Shown here: one piece after another, positions 10,619 to 24,771 of the stretch
Numbering within the stretch: position 1 is the stretch's first letter
Layout of the letters: every line of letters begins with the position of its first letter
Assembly (NCBI GenBank): GCA_030549335.1
Contig: CM060198.1
Coordinates: 47,085,353 to 47,149,352 of the forward strand
Source of the DNA: Pontederia crassipes
Taxonomy: Eukaryota > Streptophyta > Magnoliopsida > Commelinales > Pontederiaceae
DNA length: 64,000 nucleotides
Reading direction: 5' to 3'
Position numbers and translations under genes: made by a program
The notes under the pieces: generated by a model
Databases searched by the model: none
What the model was told of the DNA's origin: nothing
What the model saw: only the letters and a program-made list of their open reading frames with translations

Positions 10619-11089
10619 GCTATGATCTGATCACTCCTGCCACTCTCAATGGTGGTGCAATACATGAAAACAGTTTTTATATCAGAAACTTCCTGTAGTC
10701 CCCCAGGAATCATACATAGCTTTGTTCATGCGTGTCTTGCAAACTAGAATGAAAAAAGAACAAAAAGTGTACACGATGCTAATCAGAAGCTCAGACAAAA
10801 ATGTGGAGATAAGCAAGACAAAAATTTGTTTTGGGTCTGTCAGACAACCCCAAGGCCGCCCTAGAAGATAAACTAACATCCATCCATCTAGGAAACGATC
10901 ATCTAAAGCATCGTGGAAGACCCCAATGGAGAATCCACTAGACTTGGTTGCCTGTCTCCTTATGTTCAAGGACACTGTTGTACAAGTCTATAGAACAGAT
11001 CCTGTTTAAGTAAGGTCGTGCTTGACAAGTCCTTCTTATAGCTTTTAATGCATCCTCTTATAAATATCAACAGTGGGACTAATAATCTT
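10619..11089. other. Non-coding stretch after the Copia element
   Basis: Begins with the right target duplication. A 97-codon minus-strand ORF (10682-10975) matches no family I recognise and shows none of the N-terminal HAK motifs one might expect here. Nothing else is supported. Confidence 0.3.
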
Positions 11090-11980
11090 GCAGATGCCCT
11101 CCAATAAATTATGACATCTCTGCATCCAGGTAGGATGTAGAATTGAATGCATACTAATTCAGCACTCTCCTAACAGCTACAGTCATGTGAGTCATCCAAG
11201 AAGTTTGGAGTTATCAAAATCCCCTAACTTAACAATCAAATTTCAGCACTTGAAGTCTTCTTCTAATGCTCTGTTTCATTTTTTAATAAGATTTCTTTTT
11301 CAGCACAAGGAAACAAAATTATGTGGAATGAGGTGACTAATATAACCCTCTGCTTCATTTTTAGTTATAACCCTCTGGAGTATGAAAAGTAATCAGTATA
11401 ACAAGATGACAGATTTAAACTTCTACAATTGTTGGCGGCTCCTATAAAGACTTTTTTTTTTGTATACATTGGCAATTTAATTGAGGTCTACTTACAATTT
11501 CAATCTGAAGGACCACAAAAGGCGAACAAAACGAGAGAACTCCCATGAATTATCTCTGGAGCTTGACTTATATCTGATTCTGTGGCGAGATTAACTAATT
11601 GTATGAACTGAACAACAATTGTGTTTCAATGTTTCATATGCTGCAAGAATCTCCTCTGTTAGATTTCGATCTCTGACGGTGAAACCCATGCCCACTACTA
11701 CTGATTCTGTTAATTTGAATTCCGAATTAATCTGATTCGTTCAGTTAATCCTATTAGGAGGAACTGAGTGCAAAACAATATCTAATATCTTGATTTACGG
11801 TGTAAAATCTGGGATGCTGGGCATTATTCTTATTCTTATCCGTACTGAGGTTTGGTTTTTTTTTTTCTTTCTGACTGCACCAACAATGGACCAATCTTGG
11901 TGCCGAAAGCTTTGGAATCAGAGCTCTTTTTTGGATCATTTTCTTAGATCTCTTGAGCTAGAGAGGTACATGCATATGCT
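11090..11980. repeat. Non-coding segment duplicated at 38244-39343 plus 43933-43966
   Basis: Starts GCAGATGCCCTCCAATAAATT and matches the later copy through CTTGAGCTAGAGAGG. Shared landmarks include AATTGTGTTTCAATG with CTGCAAGAATCTCCTCTGTTAG, and CAAAACAATATCTAATATC. The match contains several indels. Both copies are non-coding. At 11947-11956 (TTAGATCTCTTGAG) this copy is the empty site for the Copia element inserted in the other copy. Confidence 0.85.
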
Positions 11981-14900
11981 CATTTTTGGAATTAAGCTCT
12001 CTTGGACAAAGTTAACTATTCTATTAGCGATATCAATTCGACTAAAAAATATTAATTTGATTAGAGGCAGTTAACTATTAACGGACAGCGATTTGCTAAT
12101 AAATTTGATAAAAATTATTTGATAAATGCAACATATTGAACTAGTGTATACTTATACAATGACAAAAAAGGATACAAGATTATAATTCAAAATTATTTTT
12201 ATAATCATATCCACAATAATTAATTTAAAATATTTTATTTTGAATAGCAATATTTTAATACAAAAATATTGATTATTTTAAAATAAAAAACTTTTTTGGT
12301 TTTAAGTAAAATTAAAGATGTGATATATTAAATAAAAAATAATATATGTTATTTAAAAAATTAAACAAAATTTTATATTTAAAAAATGAGGGTATAATAG
12401 GAATAAATAGAAAAGTATAATCGTAATTGTCACAAGTGTAGCATATTGTTTTGCTTATATTAACTTTGTCATCATGCTTCTCACATTGATGTGAAGAGCG
12501 TTAGCCTTTTTTATATCTATACATTATTTACTAGACTATGATCTCTGTTGAAAACTTACAGTAATTTTTGACATGAATAATATATGTCATAGTTGAAGAC
12601 GACACACATTTTTTAAATAAATGTCAAAATATTTGATATTTTCATTAAACATCAAATATGTGCATAAGCTTACTATACTTATTAGAAATAAGTAACTATC
12701 ACAAAGTCATTCTAAAAAACATGACCAAGATTCTCTTAACTCAGCTGTCAAGACACATACAGATATAGATCATATATGTTGAATAAAACTTATATAAAAG
12801 TTATTATTTTCTTAATAATCTCAGTACATCAACATCGTGAAAATCATGGTAGTGAACGTACTACAGAGATCATCTCTTTGCCATGTGTCACATTGACATG
12901 TTCCTTTTTTTTACTTGGCCATATTGCAAAGAATCTTAGCTTTCTGTCATTATCTATGGTCAAATTTACATATTGGAAATGAGTTTATTTTTACATGTAT
13001 TCTTGTCGCATATATTCATAAATAATGACATAATAATATTTTAAGGCAATGATATCGAGATAGTCGTTATGCTCCCACTCATCTTTCACTATCTAAAAAA
13101 ATAATTATCATCCATTAAAAATAATATGTTGCATCAAGGTACTATCTATTCATTTTGAAGAACGAACATCCAAAATCATCTAAAAAATATATGATATGAG
13201 TAACATATCATTTTTAAAAATTTGTTCAGGACAATCAGGGTTCCGCAATCCTTGCATTTGCAAGGTGCCAATTAGGAAATCATTTACCCTTCGCCTTATC
13301 ACCATAATAATTGAAAAATGTCATCATGTCATGTAAACATAATAATTCTTGAAGACTGCGTTAATAGTACACCATGTAAGTTCACGAAGAAAGAGGGTAC
13401 TAAATTTCTCACTAGCAATCTTTTTACAATACTTACCTAGACATGTACATGTGATGCACCACGTAATAAAAATTATTACCATGATCATCATACAAATTAG
13501 ATGCCTTAGTCCTATTTGAACTGTTTATAATTTTGAATTTATTTCATCATAAGTTTTATGAAACATATCACATTCATAATTCACAAATATATATGTATTC
13601 AAAATAAATATTGCATAAATCACATATATGAATGTATATTATGAACACAAATAATTATACAATTCATTTACTTATAAATGAATATTATTTGTCACACTCA
13701 TATAATTAATATAAGCATGATAATAGACATACAAATAATCACACAATTACTATCACGTGTCTAACTCTATATTTATGTCACATAATTCTCAATCATGTAC
13801 ATAGATTCATATAATGCATTCTTGCTAATTAAAATTTATTGCATAAATTTTCATCACATGTAATCATGCAATTCATTTCATGTGAAATAAGAAACATATA
13901 AGCACATATTTCTATTCATAAAGAAATATAATTTGTCATAATTAATGTGCATATTTCACATGAAAAATTTGACAAAAAATAGTTTGTGCATAACTTAATA
14001 TAACTATGTGAATTAATTACTCACAAATTCACATAACAAATATTATGCCTAATGTGTAACAAAATTTCATCATGCACATATCTTTCATAAAAAAATAAAT
14101 TCTTATTACATAGTCCAAGTCACATAGTGAACGAATAATGTGTGTATTTCAATTATCATGTCAATTTATATAAGTGTCACACTTAAATAAACTTTAAATA
14201 AATAAAACATAATTATGTGCATGAATATCTAATTCATATGAAATTCAATTTAAGTGTGACATACTACACTTAAAACATATCATGTACTAATAACATATAT
14301 GAATGAATTTTTACTTAAATTCATAATCTTATATAAGGCATGACAAAATAACATGACTATTTCATGTACTAATAAATATGCATAATACCATTAATATGCA
14401 TAAAACAAATGTCATAAATTTTCAGAAAATTTATTCTAAACATTTCTTTATTAACATTACATGATCACTTCTTTTATAAAACAATTTTCATTTTCATATT
14501 AATTCATCACATAATTATTCAAAAATACAAAATTTCATAATCAATTATTAACTGATTATTTTGTATTAAAACCAACTAAGTACATTGATCTCATACTTAA
14601 AATTAAATGTGACATGATAATTTATAAGAATATCAATTACTATTATATGCACATAGTAACATGGCATAATATGCAAAATCTCATATGCACAAGTACAAAA
14701 TATGCATGTTAAACATTCTAAAACTTTCATAAAATTATTCATAATTTTCTAAGTCAATAATGTGCATAAATTAGAAATAACTTAATTTTCATATATACTT
14801 ATCATGACATAATAACACATATAAAATGCATCATAACATATAATGCATACATTTATGTGAAAAAATAAATCACACATTGTTAGGAAAAATTTTCGAATTT

Positions 14901-15418
14901 TTCCATGTCTAAAGACATATTTTTCTCGATTTTTAACTATTTCCGTGAGTTTTTTTTATTCTGTTCTATTTTTCCAAAAAAAAACTGTTGAACCGACGGT
15001 TGCGCAACGGCCTGCACGCCAGCTTCGTGCGTCCATGACATCTCACACGCATTTTTGTCAAGTGGCGCAGCCTAGCGGGTCACCGACCCATGCGCCCACG
15101 CCGGGCATGTGCACCGTCTCGCGCCGCACACTGGTGCAGATCGGCGGGCCGTGGCCCACATACGTTGCAACTGCAGCGGCGCGCACAGCGGGCCATGGGC
15201 CCACGCGCCACTATTGCCCTATAGTTCCTGGCATTGTAGCAGCAGTCTTTTTTTTAACAGTTCGCATTTTGTTTTGAACGGCATTAAACTCGTCTAAACA
15301 AATGTCACGACTAGCCAGCCGTGCACGTCCCTAGAATGTTTACACTTTGCATGCAAAGCCACCATCGCGCTGCAAACGTGCCTCCACACGCGACACATAG
15401 TGAGACAAACAGTAGTAA
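11981..15418. other. Very AT-rich non-coding block, then a short GC-rich stretch
   Basis: About 12.05-14.94 kb is strongly AT-rich, with recurring words such as CATATAA, TCATAAT and CACATAA and no credible ORF. From about 14990 to 15250 the sequence turns GC-rich (CGACGGTTGCGCAACGG, CCCACGCCGGGCATG) without a coding signal I can support. It may be an old LTR or other decayed repeat. The last five bases, AGTAA (15414-15418), border the Tekay-like LTR. Confidence 0.4.
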
Positions 15419-17507
15419 TGTTATATCCTAAATTAAAAAAAGAAAAAAAAAAACCAAAAGACGCTCACGCCCGCACCTAGTCCAACATCCAACTAACTAA
15501 TTATGACCTAAAAGGCAGCTCCTTTTTTCCTCCCACCAGCTATATGTTGGCAGCCATATGCAAACCCCAAAACTCCAAAACCCCCCGTCTTCATAGACAG
15601 TAAGCTCCTCTCTAAGCCTTGCACTGTAGCTACAGTGACGCTACAGTACCTCATAACCCTCATTTGCTCACTCTCCTCTCCCTCCCCAAATCCCACTCGG
15701 ACAGCTCGCAAGGAAGCTTCATTTTGCAGCTACAGTACGTATTCTTCTCTCCATTAACACCCTCTCTAGCTCACTCATTCTCTCACGTATCTCTAACATT
15801 TGAAAACATGGACAGCAACTCCAAGGAGGGAGAAGAAGCTATCTCGGCTAGAAAGGAAAGAAGGAAAAAGAGGGGAAGAAGCTAGAGGTTTAAGGTTCAT
15901 TAAGTAAGGTATGTTTGAGGGGATCCAAATTTTTCTAACCTCCTCCCTAATGATGATTGAATGAGTGGATTAGAGAACTAAGAACAAACTCTTTGTTCTT
16001 GAAATGAAAGTTAGAAAATGTGCATATAATGCTTCATATTCTTCTAGGATACTCTTCTATTGCTAATGCATGCGAACAGGGAAAATTTGGCCGTGTAGGC
16101 TAAATGGACAATCCGTGCAGAAACATGACCGAGCACGACCGTGGCGCATGTGATCACGGCCGTGACTATATGATGAACTTGAAATCCTTCTAAGTGTTTG
16201 GCCGTGCCAAACCAGGCACGTCTGTGCCTATGTGTGGACACGGTCGTGACCCAAAGTGGCACAGCCGTGGCCAGCCTCGGACATCAATGTGATGATTGTT
16301 TATCCACACTTAGCATGATTTGACATATATATGACTTTAAATAGGATTAAAACATGCAACATGTATTGAATGATTGTGTGTATTGTTGAATGTGATTAAA
16401 AGACGGATTGGCGTGAAGGTGTCTTATTGTAATCGAGGAGGGGAAATGAGTTCCGCCCCTAAGTGGTGGCATTTTCGGAGAAATGAGTTCCACCCTTAAG
16501 AGGTGACGTTTCCAATAGTCGAGCCGAGTTCCACTCTTGAGTGTGGCATCTCAATTGGACCTACGCAAATCCAAAGTTGAGGCGAGTTCCACCCTGATGT
16601 GTGTCGTCTCAATTGGGCATATGCGAACCCAATCATGGCCTTGCTAGCCAATTCCCATGAATTCAACATGGTCTTCACAATCAGAAAGTATCTGAGTAAA
16701 GATGAAAGACAAAAAGATGAATGATGAATGACTTGGGACATAAAGTTAAAGATGATGAAGAAATATGATTTAGTATGCACCTACAAGGATGCAAATGAAT
16801 GTCCACTTGTCTCATCATGATATGAACACAGATGTTAAAGTTAAGTGAGATGTGTTTATGATATGCTTTAGCATAATGATATGTCTTGACATAAAGATTA
16901 ATGATGTTATATGTTATCTCAATTTGCTTTGATGATATGTTCACATGTCATATAGTGTACATAAGTACCTCATAGCATGCATATGATTTATGTTTCATTA
17001 TGATGTAATGTATATGTTATGACACATAGAAAGGACGTTCATAGCATGCATGTGCCTCAACATACTCTAACGAGAGAAATCCTCTGCACCCCATGGATTC
17101 GTGCAGTTATGAATAAGGCTTAGGTTCGGCGGCGAGAGCCTCGTAACGGAGACATTGCACATAGATTGGTTAGGCTAGATCCCAAGTTATCTTACTTATG
17201 TTATCATAATGAACTCTTATAAGAGTCAAATATGCATGGCCTATGGGCCTTTGAGTCATGTACTTTTGTATGAACTCCTTTATGTATGATGAACCCTATG
17301 TTGGGCATTATGTTAGAGCCTATGTGACCCATGGGCTAAAGATGTATATTGGGTATTATTAATTATGAAGTCTTCTGCTATTTTATGTCATTATTATTTT
17401 ATGTTATTACTATATTTCCGCTGCAATGTTCTATGTAATTAGGTCATGAAAGTAACACCGCCTAGGATTCAGCAACTAAATTGGTATTGAATTTTGAGGG
17501 CATTACA
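15419..17507 (+). repeat. Complete LTR of a Tekay-like Gypsy element
   Basis: Runs from TGTTATATCC to GGGCATTACA and is homologous to the split LTR at 22729-24771 plus 37508-38122. It is shorter (2089 against about 2660 bp), chiefly by loss of part of the palindrome array. Its flanks are AGTAA and AGTAC, a 4/5 target duplication. The DNA to its right (17508-17631) is the same as the DNA right of the element's 3' LTR (38123-38245), so it is a solo LTR or the original 5' LTR of a rearranged locus. Confidence 0.88.
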
Positions 17508-17631
17508 AGTACTACTCACAATTATTGCATGATCTAAAATTTTCAGATGTTAAATAATAATTACATGCAGCAAAACATGCAAATAATTCGTCAGCCCATT
17601 TTTCTCTGTCTCGCAATCAAGGCGCAAATGC
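17508..17631. repeat. Flanking DNA repeated at 38123-38245
   Basis: Starts AGTACTACTCACAATTATTG and ends GGCGCAAATGC. Both copies directly follow the same LTR end. After the shared part, this copy continues into unrelated DNA and the other joins the duplicated segment that starts GCAGATGCC. Confidence 0.9.
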
Positions 17632-18004
17632 CGTACAAAAAAAAACCATCCGCACTTGTTAATTTGCATAATATAAAATCATAGCGAGAAAAGCCTATTG
17701 GTTGATATTAATTGAAGGAATTGGTACAAATAAAATATAAAGACATTATGGAATACCTTGCAGCGGAAGACGGATCGCCGATGCTTTTTTACATAACTTC
17801 GGACTCGTTGTCAAAAACTCGTTCAGAATTCAAGTACCCCGTTGTCGAAATGCGGAGAACATGGTACAGAAGTTACTTCTTGGCCTATATGCACTATAGT
17901 TAATGTAACTGGTGGTTAATGTAACCAAATGTATAGCCCAATTATGGGGTCATGAGACAAAAAACTGTTACCGGTCTGTCAATTATGGGTATGGCCAAAT
18001 TATG
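17632..18004. other. Unidentified DNA between two LTR pieces
   Basis: Contains a 63-codon plus-strand ORF (17712-17903) with no recognisable motif, and two similar phrases (TAGCCCAATTATGGGGTCATGAG and the junction near 17990) that resemble the LTR sequence at the next boundary. No gene is called. Confidence 0.3.
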
Positions 18005-18472
18005 GGGCCTTTGAGTCATGTACTTTTGTATTAACTTCTTTATGTATGATGAACCCTATATTGGGTATTATGTTAGAGCCTATGTAGCCCATGGGCTAGA
18101 GATGTATCTTGAGTTTTATTAATTATGAAGTCTTCCGTTATTTTATGTCATTATTGTTTTATGTTATTACTACGTTTCCGCTGCAATGTTCTACGTAATT
18201 AGGTCATGAAAGTAACATTGCCTAGGGTTCGACAACTAAATTGGAGCTGAATTTTGGTGGCATTATAGTTGGTATCAGAGCCATAGTTTGGCTCATATAT
18301 ATTAGGTCTGAGGATGTGTAAGTCATTGGTTAGCTAAAGTATCTATGTAAAATGTCTAAGTGTAAAGTCCATGTGCAATCTTCATGAGGTGCCATCGAAG
18401 CTAAAGGTACATGTTCTTTTATGTTTAACTCATGCTGATGATGTTTTTATGTTTATTTGAATGTGGTTGTAG

Positions 18473-19320
18473 ATGCCACCAAGACGTGCAATTGCTAATG
18501 AGGATTATGAAAGGAATGCTTTCCTTGATGGATTAATCCGAGCGGCGCAAAATGCTCAAAGAAACAGAGCCGATTACTCCATTGAGAAGTTCCTAAGGCT
18601 TCAACCTCCAAAGTTTGATGGAGAAGGAGAGCCAGAGTTGGTCAAATCATGAATTAAAGAGATAGGGGATATCCTCAAGGTCATGGAATACTCCGAAGAT
18701 CGTAAGGTGATGTATGCTACGCATCGCCTTTGCGGCCAAGCTAAAGTATGCTGGAAATCGCTCTTGAAGATCACTTTTGAGAGTGAGGAAGAGGTTGCTT
18801 GGGGAAGCTTCGTGGAAGCATTTGAGGCTCGCTTTTTCCCTGATCACGTTAAGGAAAAGAAGAGAAACAAATTTCTCAATCTCATCCAAGGTAACATGAG
18901 GTGGACTAATAGATGAGCACATATCTAAAGCTAGAAAAGTATGATGAGCTCAATAAAAATGAACTTAGGAGGACTAAGAGATTCATTAATGGCTTACATC
19001 CCGGATTAGTTAGGAGTGGTCGTTGCGCCACCTTAAAAGACGCGATGGAACTTGCCGCTGAACATGAGAGGAAGTACAATGAAAGGAAGATTGTCAAGGG
19101 GAAAAAGCCATCAAGAAGCATGAAGAGAAGGCCCAAGGAAATAGTCCAAGGAAGGCACCATAACATTCTCCAAAGAAGGTAGAACAAACCAAACCCACAT
19201 GCCCTCATTGCGGAAGAACTCACTACGGTGAATGTCACTTAAAGGTCGGGACATGCTTACAATATGGTAAATAGGGACATTATATAAGAGATTACCCGAA
19301 AAAGCGTGGAGAAAATCACA
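18473..19320 (+). pseudogene. Tekay-like gag remnant
   Basis: The ATG at 18473 opens a frame (MPPRRAIANEDYER...) that stops at TGA 18650. The same frame resumes with the retrotran_gag core (about 18683-18900: ATHRLCGQAKVCWKSL, WGSFVEAFEARFFPDHV) and a shifted frame follows (18913-19182). A damaged zinc knuckle with CPHCGRTHYGEC lies near 19193-19230, with an in-frame stop shortly after. Gag would form the particle; this copy cannot make it. Confidence 0.85.
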
Positions 19321-19328
19321 ACAAAGGA

Positions 19329-22300
19329 ATGATGGTTGCAAACCCACCAAGAGCTCTAGTAAGGGTGTTCGCCATGGAAGTTGACGAAGCCACCCAAGCA
19401 CAAGATGTAATCCAAGGTAATATCCTTGTCACAGGACATTATGCAAATGTCCTTTTTGATTCGGGTGCAACATATTCCTTTATATCGCATGCACTTGTTA
19501 GAATGCTAGAAGTGAAACCTCTAGTTACTAATTATCAAATAGAAGTAGTGACTCCTACCAAAATGGTAGCCACTATGAAATATGTCCCCAATGTTCCTAT
19601 AGAGATAGATAGGAAGAATTTTCCTTGTGATCATATTTTGCTTCCTATGATATATTATGATGTAATATTAGGGATGGATTGATATCTTTTAATAATGCTC
19701 GCATGTATTGCAAGGAAAAGAAAATTTCCATAGGTGATCATCATAGGATACCCACTATTATCCGAGGAATTCCCTCCAAGAAAACCAAAGTGCTAATTTC
19801 AGCAACTAAGGCGAGTAAGATGATTAAAAAAGGGCCAAGAGGATTTTTGGCAAGTGTCATCAAGACGGATTCACAATCCAAAGCACTATTGAACTACTTC
19901 CGGGTACCGCGCCCATTTCAAAGCTGCCTTATCGAATGGCTCCGGCGGAGATGCATGAATTGAAGACCCAATTGCAAGAGCTTTTGGATAAGGGATTAAT
20001 TAGGCCAAGTGTCTCACCATTGGGCACACTGGTACTTTTTGTCAAGAAGAAGGATGACTCTTTAAGATTGTGCATCGACTATCGAATGCTCAACAGGGTA
20101 ACGGTGAATAATAAGTGCCCCATACCAAGAATTAATGATCTTTTTTATCAATTATCATCGGCGTCGATTTTCTCAAAGATCGACCTAAGGAGTGGTTACC
20201 ACCAATTAAAAGTAGCCGAGCAAGATGTTCTGAAGACGATATTTCATTTAAGGTATGGGCACTATGAGTTTTTTGTTATTAGTTTTGGACTAACGAATGC
20301 GCCCGTCGCATTCGTGGATTTGATGAATAGGGTATTTCGTCTATACTTGGATAAATTTGTAATTTGACATCCTCATCCACTCATCAAGCCTGGAAGAGCA
20401 TCGAGAACATCTCCTCATTGTGTTGGAAATCTTGAGAAGAAACAATCTCTACGCCAAATTTTCTAAGTGTGAATTTTGGCTTGAAGAAGTAATGTTCCTT
20501 GGACATATTGTATCAAGGCATGGAGTGGCCAGTGGATCCGGCTAAAGTTGAAGCGGTGACTAATTGGAATATGTCCAAGAATGTGACTGAGATTAAAAGT
20601 TTCTTGGGACTTGGCGAACACTATAGAAGGTTCATCCAAGACTTCTCCAAGATAGTCGCTCCAATGACCAAGTTAAGAAGGAAGGGTGAAAAATTTATAT
20701 GGTCTCAAGCATGTGAAGTAAGCTTTCAAGAATTTAAAAGAAGACTTATAACAGCGCCAATTCTCATTATCCCTTCGGGAAGTGGCGGATATGTAATCTA
20801 TAGTGATGCTTCGGTTTAGGTTGTGTGCTTATGCAACATGGCAAAGTAGTGGCATATGCTTCATGACAATTGAAGAAGTATAAAGTTAACTACCCTACTC
20901 ATGATTTAGAGTTAGCGGCGGTGGTATTTGCGTTAAAGATATGGCGCTATTATTTGTATGGTGAAAATTTAGAAGTGTACACGGATCACAAGAGCTTGAA
21001 GTATGTATTCTCACAAAAGGAATTGAACATGCGACAAAGAAGATGGCTTGAATTCCTTAATGACTATGAGTTCACTATATTGTACCATCCCAGAAAGCAA
21101 ATGTAGTTGTCGATGCACTAAGTCGCAAGTGGGAGGAATCACTTGGATGTTTAAGTGTTCACAAGTAGAATCTTATGGAAAGCATAGTGCAATGGATCCC
21201 AAGCATTTGTGGCCGAAGGATCATATGCATGGCTCATCATGTGATTAAATCAAGCTTAGTGAGAAGAATTATTGAAGCTCAAAGAAAGGATCCGGAATAT
21301 GCAAGAATGATAAATGTTAGTCAAAGAGAAAGAAATCCTTCAAGTATGGTGAAGATGAGCAATTAAGTATAATAACCGTTTGTGGGTTCCAAAAGACAAG
21401 ACATTAAGAAGAAAGATTCTGGATGAGTACCATAAGTCCGAATTCTCAATTCATTCCGGAAGTACAAAAATGTATAAGCATTTGCAAAGAAACTTTTAGT
21501 GGGAAGATATGAAGAAGAAAGTGGTTAAGTATGTGGCTAAGTGCATAGGTTGTCAACAAGATAAGATTGAACATAGAAGGACTTATGGCAAATTGCAACC
21601 ATTACCTATTCCGGAATGGAAATGGCAAAGTATCTCCATGAACTTTGTAGTGGGACTACCCCAAACCCAGAAAGGTCATGACATAATTTGGGTAATAGTA
21701 GGCCGTTTGACAAAATCAGCTCATTTCATTCCTATGAAAGTGAATCAATCTATGGATAGCATGATGGAGTTGTATGTGAATGAAATTATCCGGTTGCACA
21801 AAATTTTAACTTCTATTATTTTGGATAGAGATCCAAAGTTTACTTCAAGATTTTGAAAAGGTCTCCAAAATGTTTTTGGAACAAGATTAAATTTTAGCAT
21901 GACGTTCCATCCTCAAACCGATGGTCAAAGTGAAAGAATAATTCAAACTTTTGAAGATATCCTTAGAGCTTGTGCCTTAGATTGACAGGAAAATTGGGAT
22001 GAGCACCTTCCTTTGATGGAATTTGCTTATAATAATAGTTATCACTCAAGTATCAAGATAACACCATTTGAAGCTTTATATGAAAGACCTTGTCGTTCTC
22101 TGACATATTGGAGTGAAACCGATAAAGAAAGGTACCTTGGACCCGATTTGGTTCAAATGTATGTTAATAAAGTGAAGCTTATCAAGCAAAGAATGTTAGC
22201 GGCACAAAGTAGGCAAAAGAGTTATGCATATATGAGAAGAAGAGAGCAAATTTATGAAGTTGGTGACCATGTAATGTTAAAAGTATCTCCAACCAAAAGT

Positions 22301-22680
22301 GTTATGAGATTTAGGAAGAAAGGAAAGTTGACTCCAAGATACGTTGGACCATTTGAGATTTTTAAAAAAGTTGGAGAAGCGGCTTACAAACTAGCCTTAC
22401 CACCTTCATATGCAAGACTTCACAATGTCTTTCATGCATCAATGCTCCGAAAGTACGTCCATGATGAAACAAATGTGATTCAAATTGAAGAGTCAAATAT
22501 CAAGAAAGATTTAACATATGTGGAGCAACCTATAGAGTTATAGATTATCAAGTGAATATCAAGAATAAGGGCATACCTATGGTCAAAGTAGCATGGAAGC
22601 ATCACCGTTGACAAGAACCTACATGGGAATTAGAAGAGGAAATGCGAGAGAAGTTTTCGAAACTTTTCGGTAAGTGATTT
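19329..22680 (+). pseudogene. Tekay-like pol remnant: PR, RT, RNase H, INT, chromodomain-like tail
   Basis: Protease with LFDSGATYSFIS (about 19450-19490). RT with [11 protein letters not shown] and [14 protein letters not shown] (20060-20210); the catalytic aspartate-pair region is lost to a shift near 20365. RT connection KSFLGLGEHYRRFI (about 20598-20640) and RNase H ([17 protein letters not shown], about 20978-21028). Integrase zinc-binding and core parts at 21509-21856 and 22013-22543, with HPQTDGQSER between them in an interrupted frame. The tail near 22545-22680 (IPMVKVAWKHHR then TWELEEEMREKF) resembles a chromovirus chromodomain. At least six stops or shifts interrupt the frame. Confidence 0.88.
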
Positions 22681-22728
22681 AAGATTTACTAAAATTCGAG
22701 GATGAATTTTTATTTAAAGGAGGTAGGT

Positions 22729-24771
22729 TGAAATATCCTAAATGAAAAAAACCCAAAAGACGCTCACGCCCGCACCTAGCCCAACGTCCTACTAACTAAT
22801 TATGACCTAAAAGATAGCTCCCTTTTTCCTCCCACCAGCTACATGTCAGCAGCCATATGCAAACCCCAAAACCCCCATCTTCATAGACAGTAAGCTCATC
22901 TCTAAGCCTGGTTACTATAGCTACAGTGACACTACAATAGCTCAACTCACTCATTAAGTTACGGTAACCCCTCATTTGCTCACTCTCCTCTCCCTTTCCA
23001 AATCCTACTTGGACAACATGCAAGGAAGCTTCATTTTGCAGCTACAGTACGCATTCTTCTCTCTATTAATACCCTCTCTAGCTCACTCACTCTCTCACCT
23101 ATCTCTTCCATTAGAAAACGTGGACAACAACTCCAAGGAGGGAGAAGAGGCTATCTCGACTAGAAAGGAAAGAAGGGAAAAGAGGGGAAGAAGTTAGAGG
23201 TTTAAGGTTCATTAAGTAAGGTATGTTTAAGGGGATCCAAATCTCCCTAACCTCCTCCCTAATGATGATTGAATGAGTGGATTAGGGCACTAAGAACAAA
23301 CCCTTTGTTCTTGAAATGAAAGTTAGGAAATGTGCATGCTTCATATTCTTCTAGGATACTCATATTCTATTGCTAATGCATGATTGAATGTAGGTTGTTT
23401 CTTATTGTTTGTATTATGCTCATGATAAAGTTCGCTTCTTTATGAATGATCATCATGTGTATTAAATGTTCCTATCCAAATCTTCATGCCTCTCCATTAC
23501 TTCATTTATGGTGATTTAATTAGTAAGTTGTAAATCTTAATATGTGTACTGCAAAATGCTTATTATTCATGCTTGGACGAATGTGCACCTTATAGGTGTT
23601 TGTATGAATGTGTAAAAATGAAAAAAATGGGAAAAACAAGGGCAACTCCATTCAATTGTTCGGGAATGGCCATGACAAGTAGAGGCACGGCCGTGACGCA
23701 TGCTGGATTTCCTGCCTTAGCGACAGGACGTCTCAAGAGTGAAAGTGGGCGTTATGTCACGACCGTGACATGGTGTTTGCACGGCCGTGACACCCTAAAC
23801 ATTTCATGCCTTAGATGATTTTTGGAAAACGAGCAAAAACAATCATTCTATCATAGTCGTGACCATGTGGTGCCACGATAGTGATGCTACAAGACGTCCA
23901 TGCCTTAGAAAATTTTCGAGAATGATAAAAAAATGATAGTTCTGTCACGGGCGTGCATGGTACAAACAGGGAAAATTTGGCCGTGCAGGCTAAATGGACA
24001 ACCTGTGCAGAAACATGACCGAGCATGGCCATGACGCATGTGAGCACGGCCGTGACTATATGATGAACTTGAAATTCTTCCAAGTGTTCGGCCATGCCGA
24101 ACTAGGCACGTCTGTGCCTATGTGTGGGCACGACCGTAACTAAATGTGGCACGGCCGTGGTCAGCCCCAAACACCAATGTGATGATTGTTTATCCACAAT
24201 TAGCATGATTTGACATATATATGACCTTAAATAGGATTAAAATATGCAACATGTATTGAATGATTGTGTGTATTGATGAATGTAATTAAAAGATGGATTG
24301 GCGTGAAGGTGTCTTGTTATAATCGAGGAGGGGAAACGAGTTCCACCCCTAAGTGGTGGCATTTTTTGGGGAAACAAGTTCCATCCTTAAGTGGTGACAT
24401 TTCCAAAAGTCGAGCCGACTTCCACTTTTGAGTGAGGCGTCTCAATTGGACCTATGCGAATCCAAAGTTGAGGCGAGTTCTACCCTGATATTTGGCGTCT
24501 CAATTGGGCATACGCGATCCCAATCATGGCCTTGCTAGCCAATTTTCACGAATTCAACATGGTCTCACAATCAATAAGATAAGAAAGTATCTGAATAAAG
24601 ATGAAAGACGAAAAGATGAATGATGAAGGACTTGAGAAATAAAGTTAAAGATGATGAAGTATGCACCTATAAGGATGCAAATGAATGTACACTTGTCTCA
24701 TCATGATATGAAGATGTTAAACTTAAGTGAGATGTGTTTATGATATGCTTTAGCATAATGGTATGTCTTGA
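22729..24771 (+). repeat. 3' LTR of the Tekay-like element, left part, with palindrome array
   Basis: Starts TGAAATATCC. From 23686 to 24159 it carries an array of the palindrome CACGGCCGTG and close variants; exact copies are at 23686, 23780, 24045 and 24150, with variants such as CACGACCGTG (23758), CACGGGCGTG (23946) and CATGGCCATG (24024). It is interrupted after ATGTCTTGA. Confidence 0.92.

Noticed and set aside
10682-10975. 97-codon minus-strand ORF, considered as a missing HAK N-terminal exon
   Set aside because: No HAK/KUP motif (such as YGDLGTSPLY or GEGGTFALYS) is present in any frame.
12050-14940. AT-rich block considered as organelle-derived insertion
   Set aside because: No organelle gene or tRNA-like sequence was seen; base composition alone is not evidence.
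15619-15885. ORFs inside the Tekay LTR near its start (also 22976-23197)
   Set aside because: They are short ORFs repeated in both LTR copies, without start context or domains; part of the LTR.
17712-17903. 63-codon ORF in the unassigned stretch between LTR pieces
   Set aside because: No motif, no homologue in the window and no promoter-like context.
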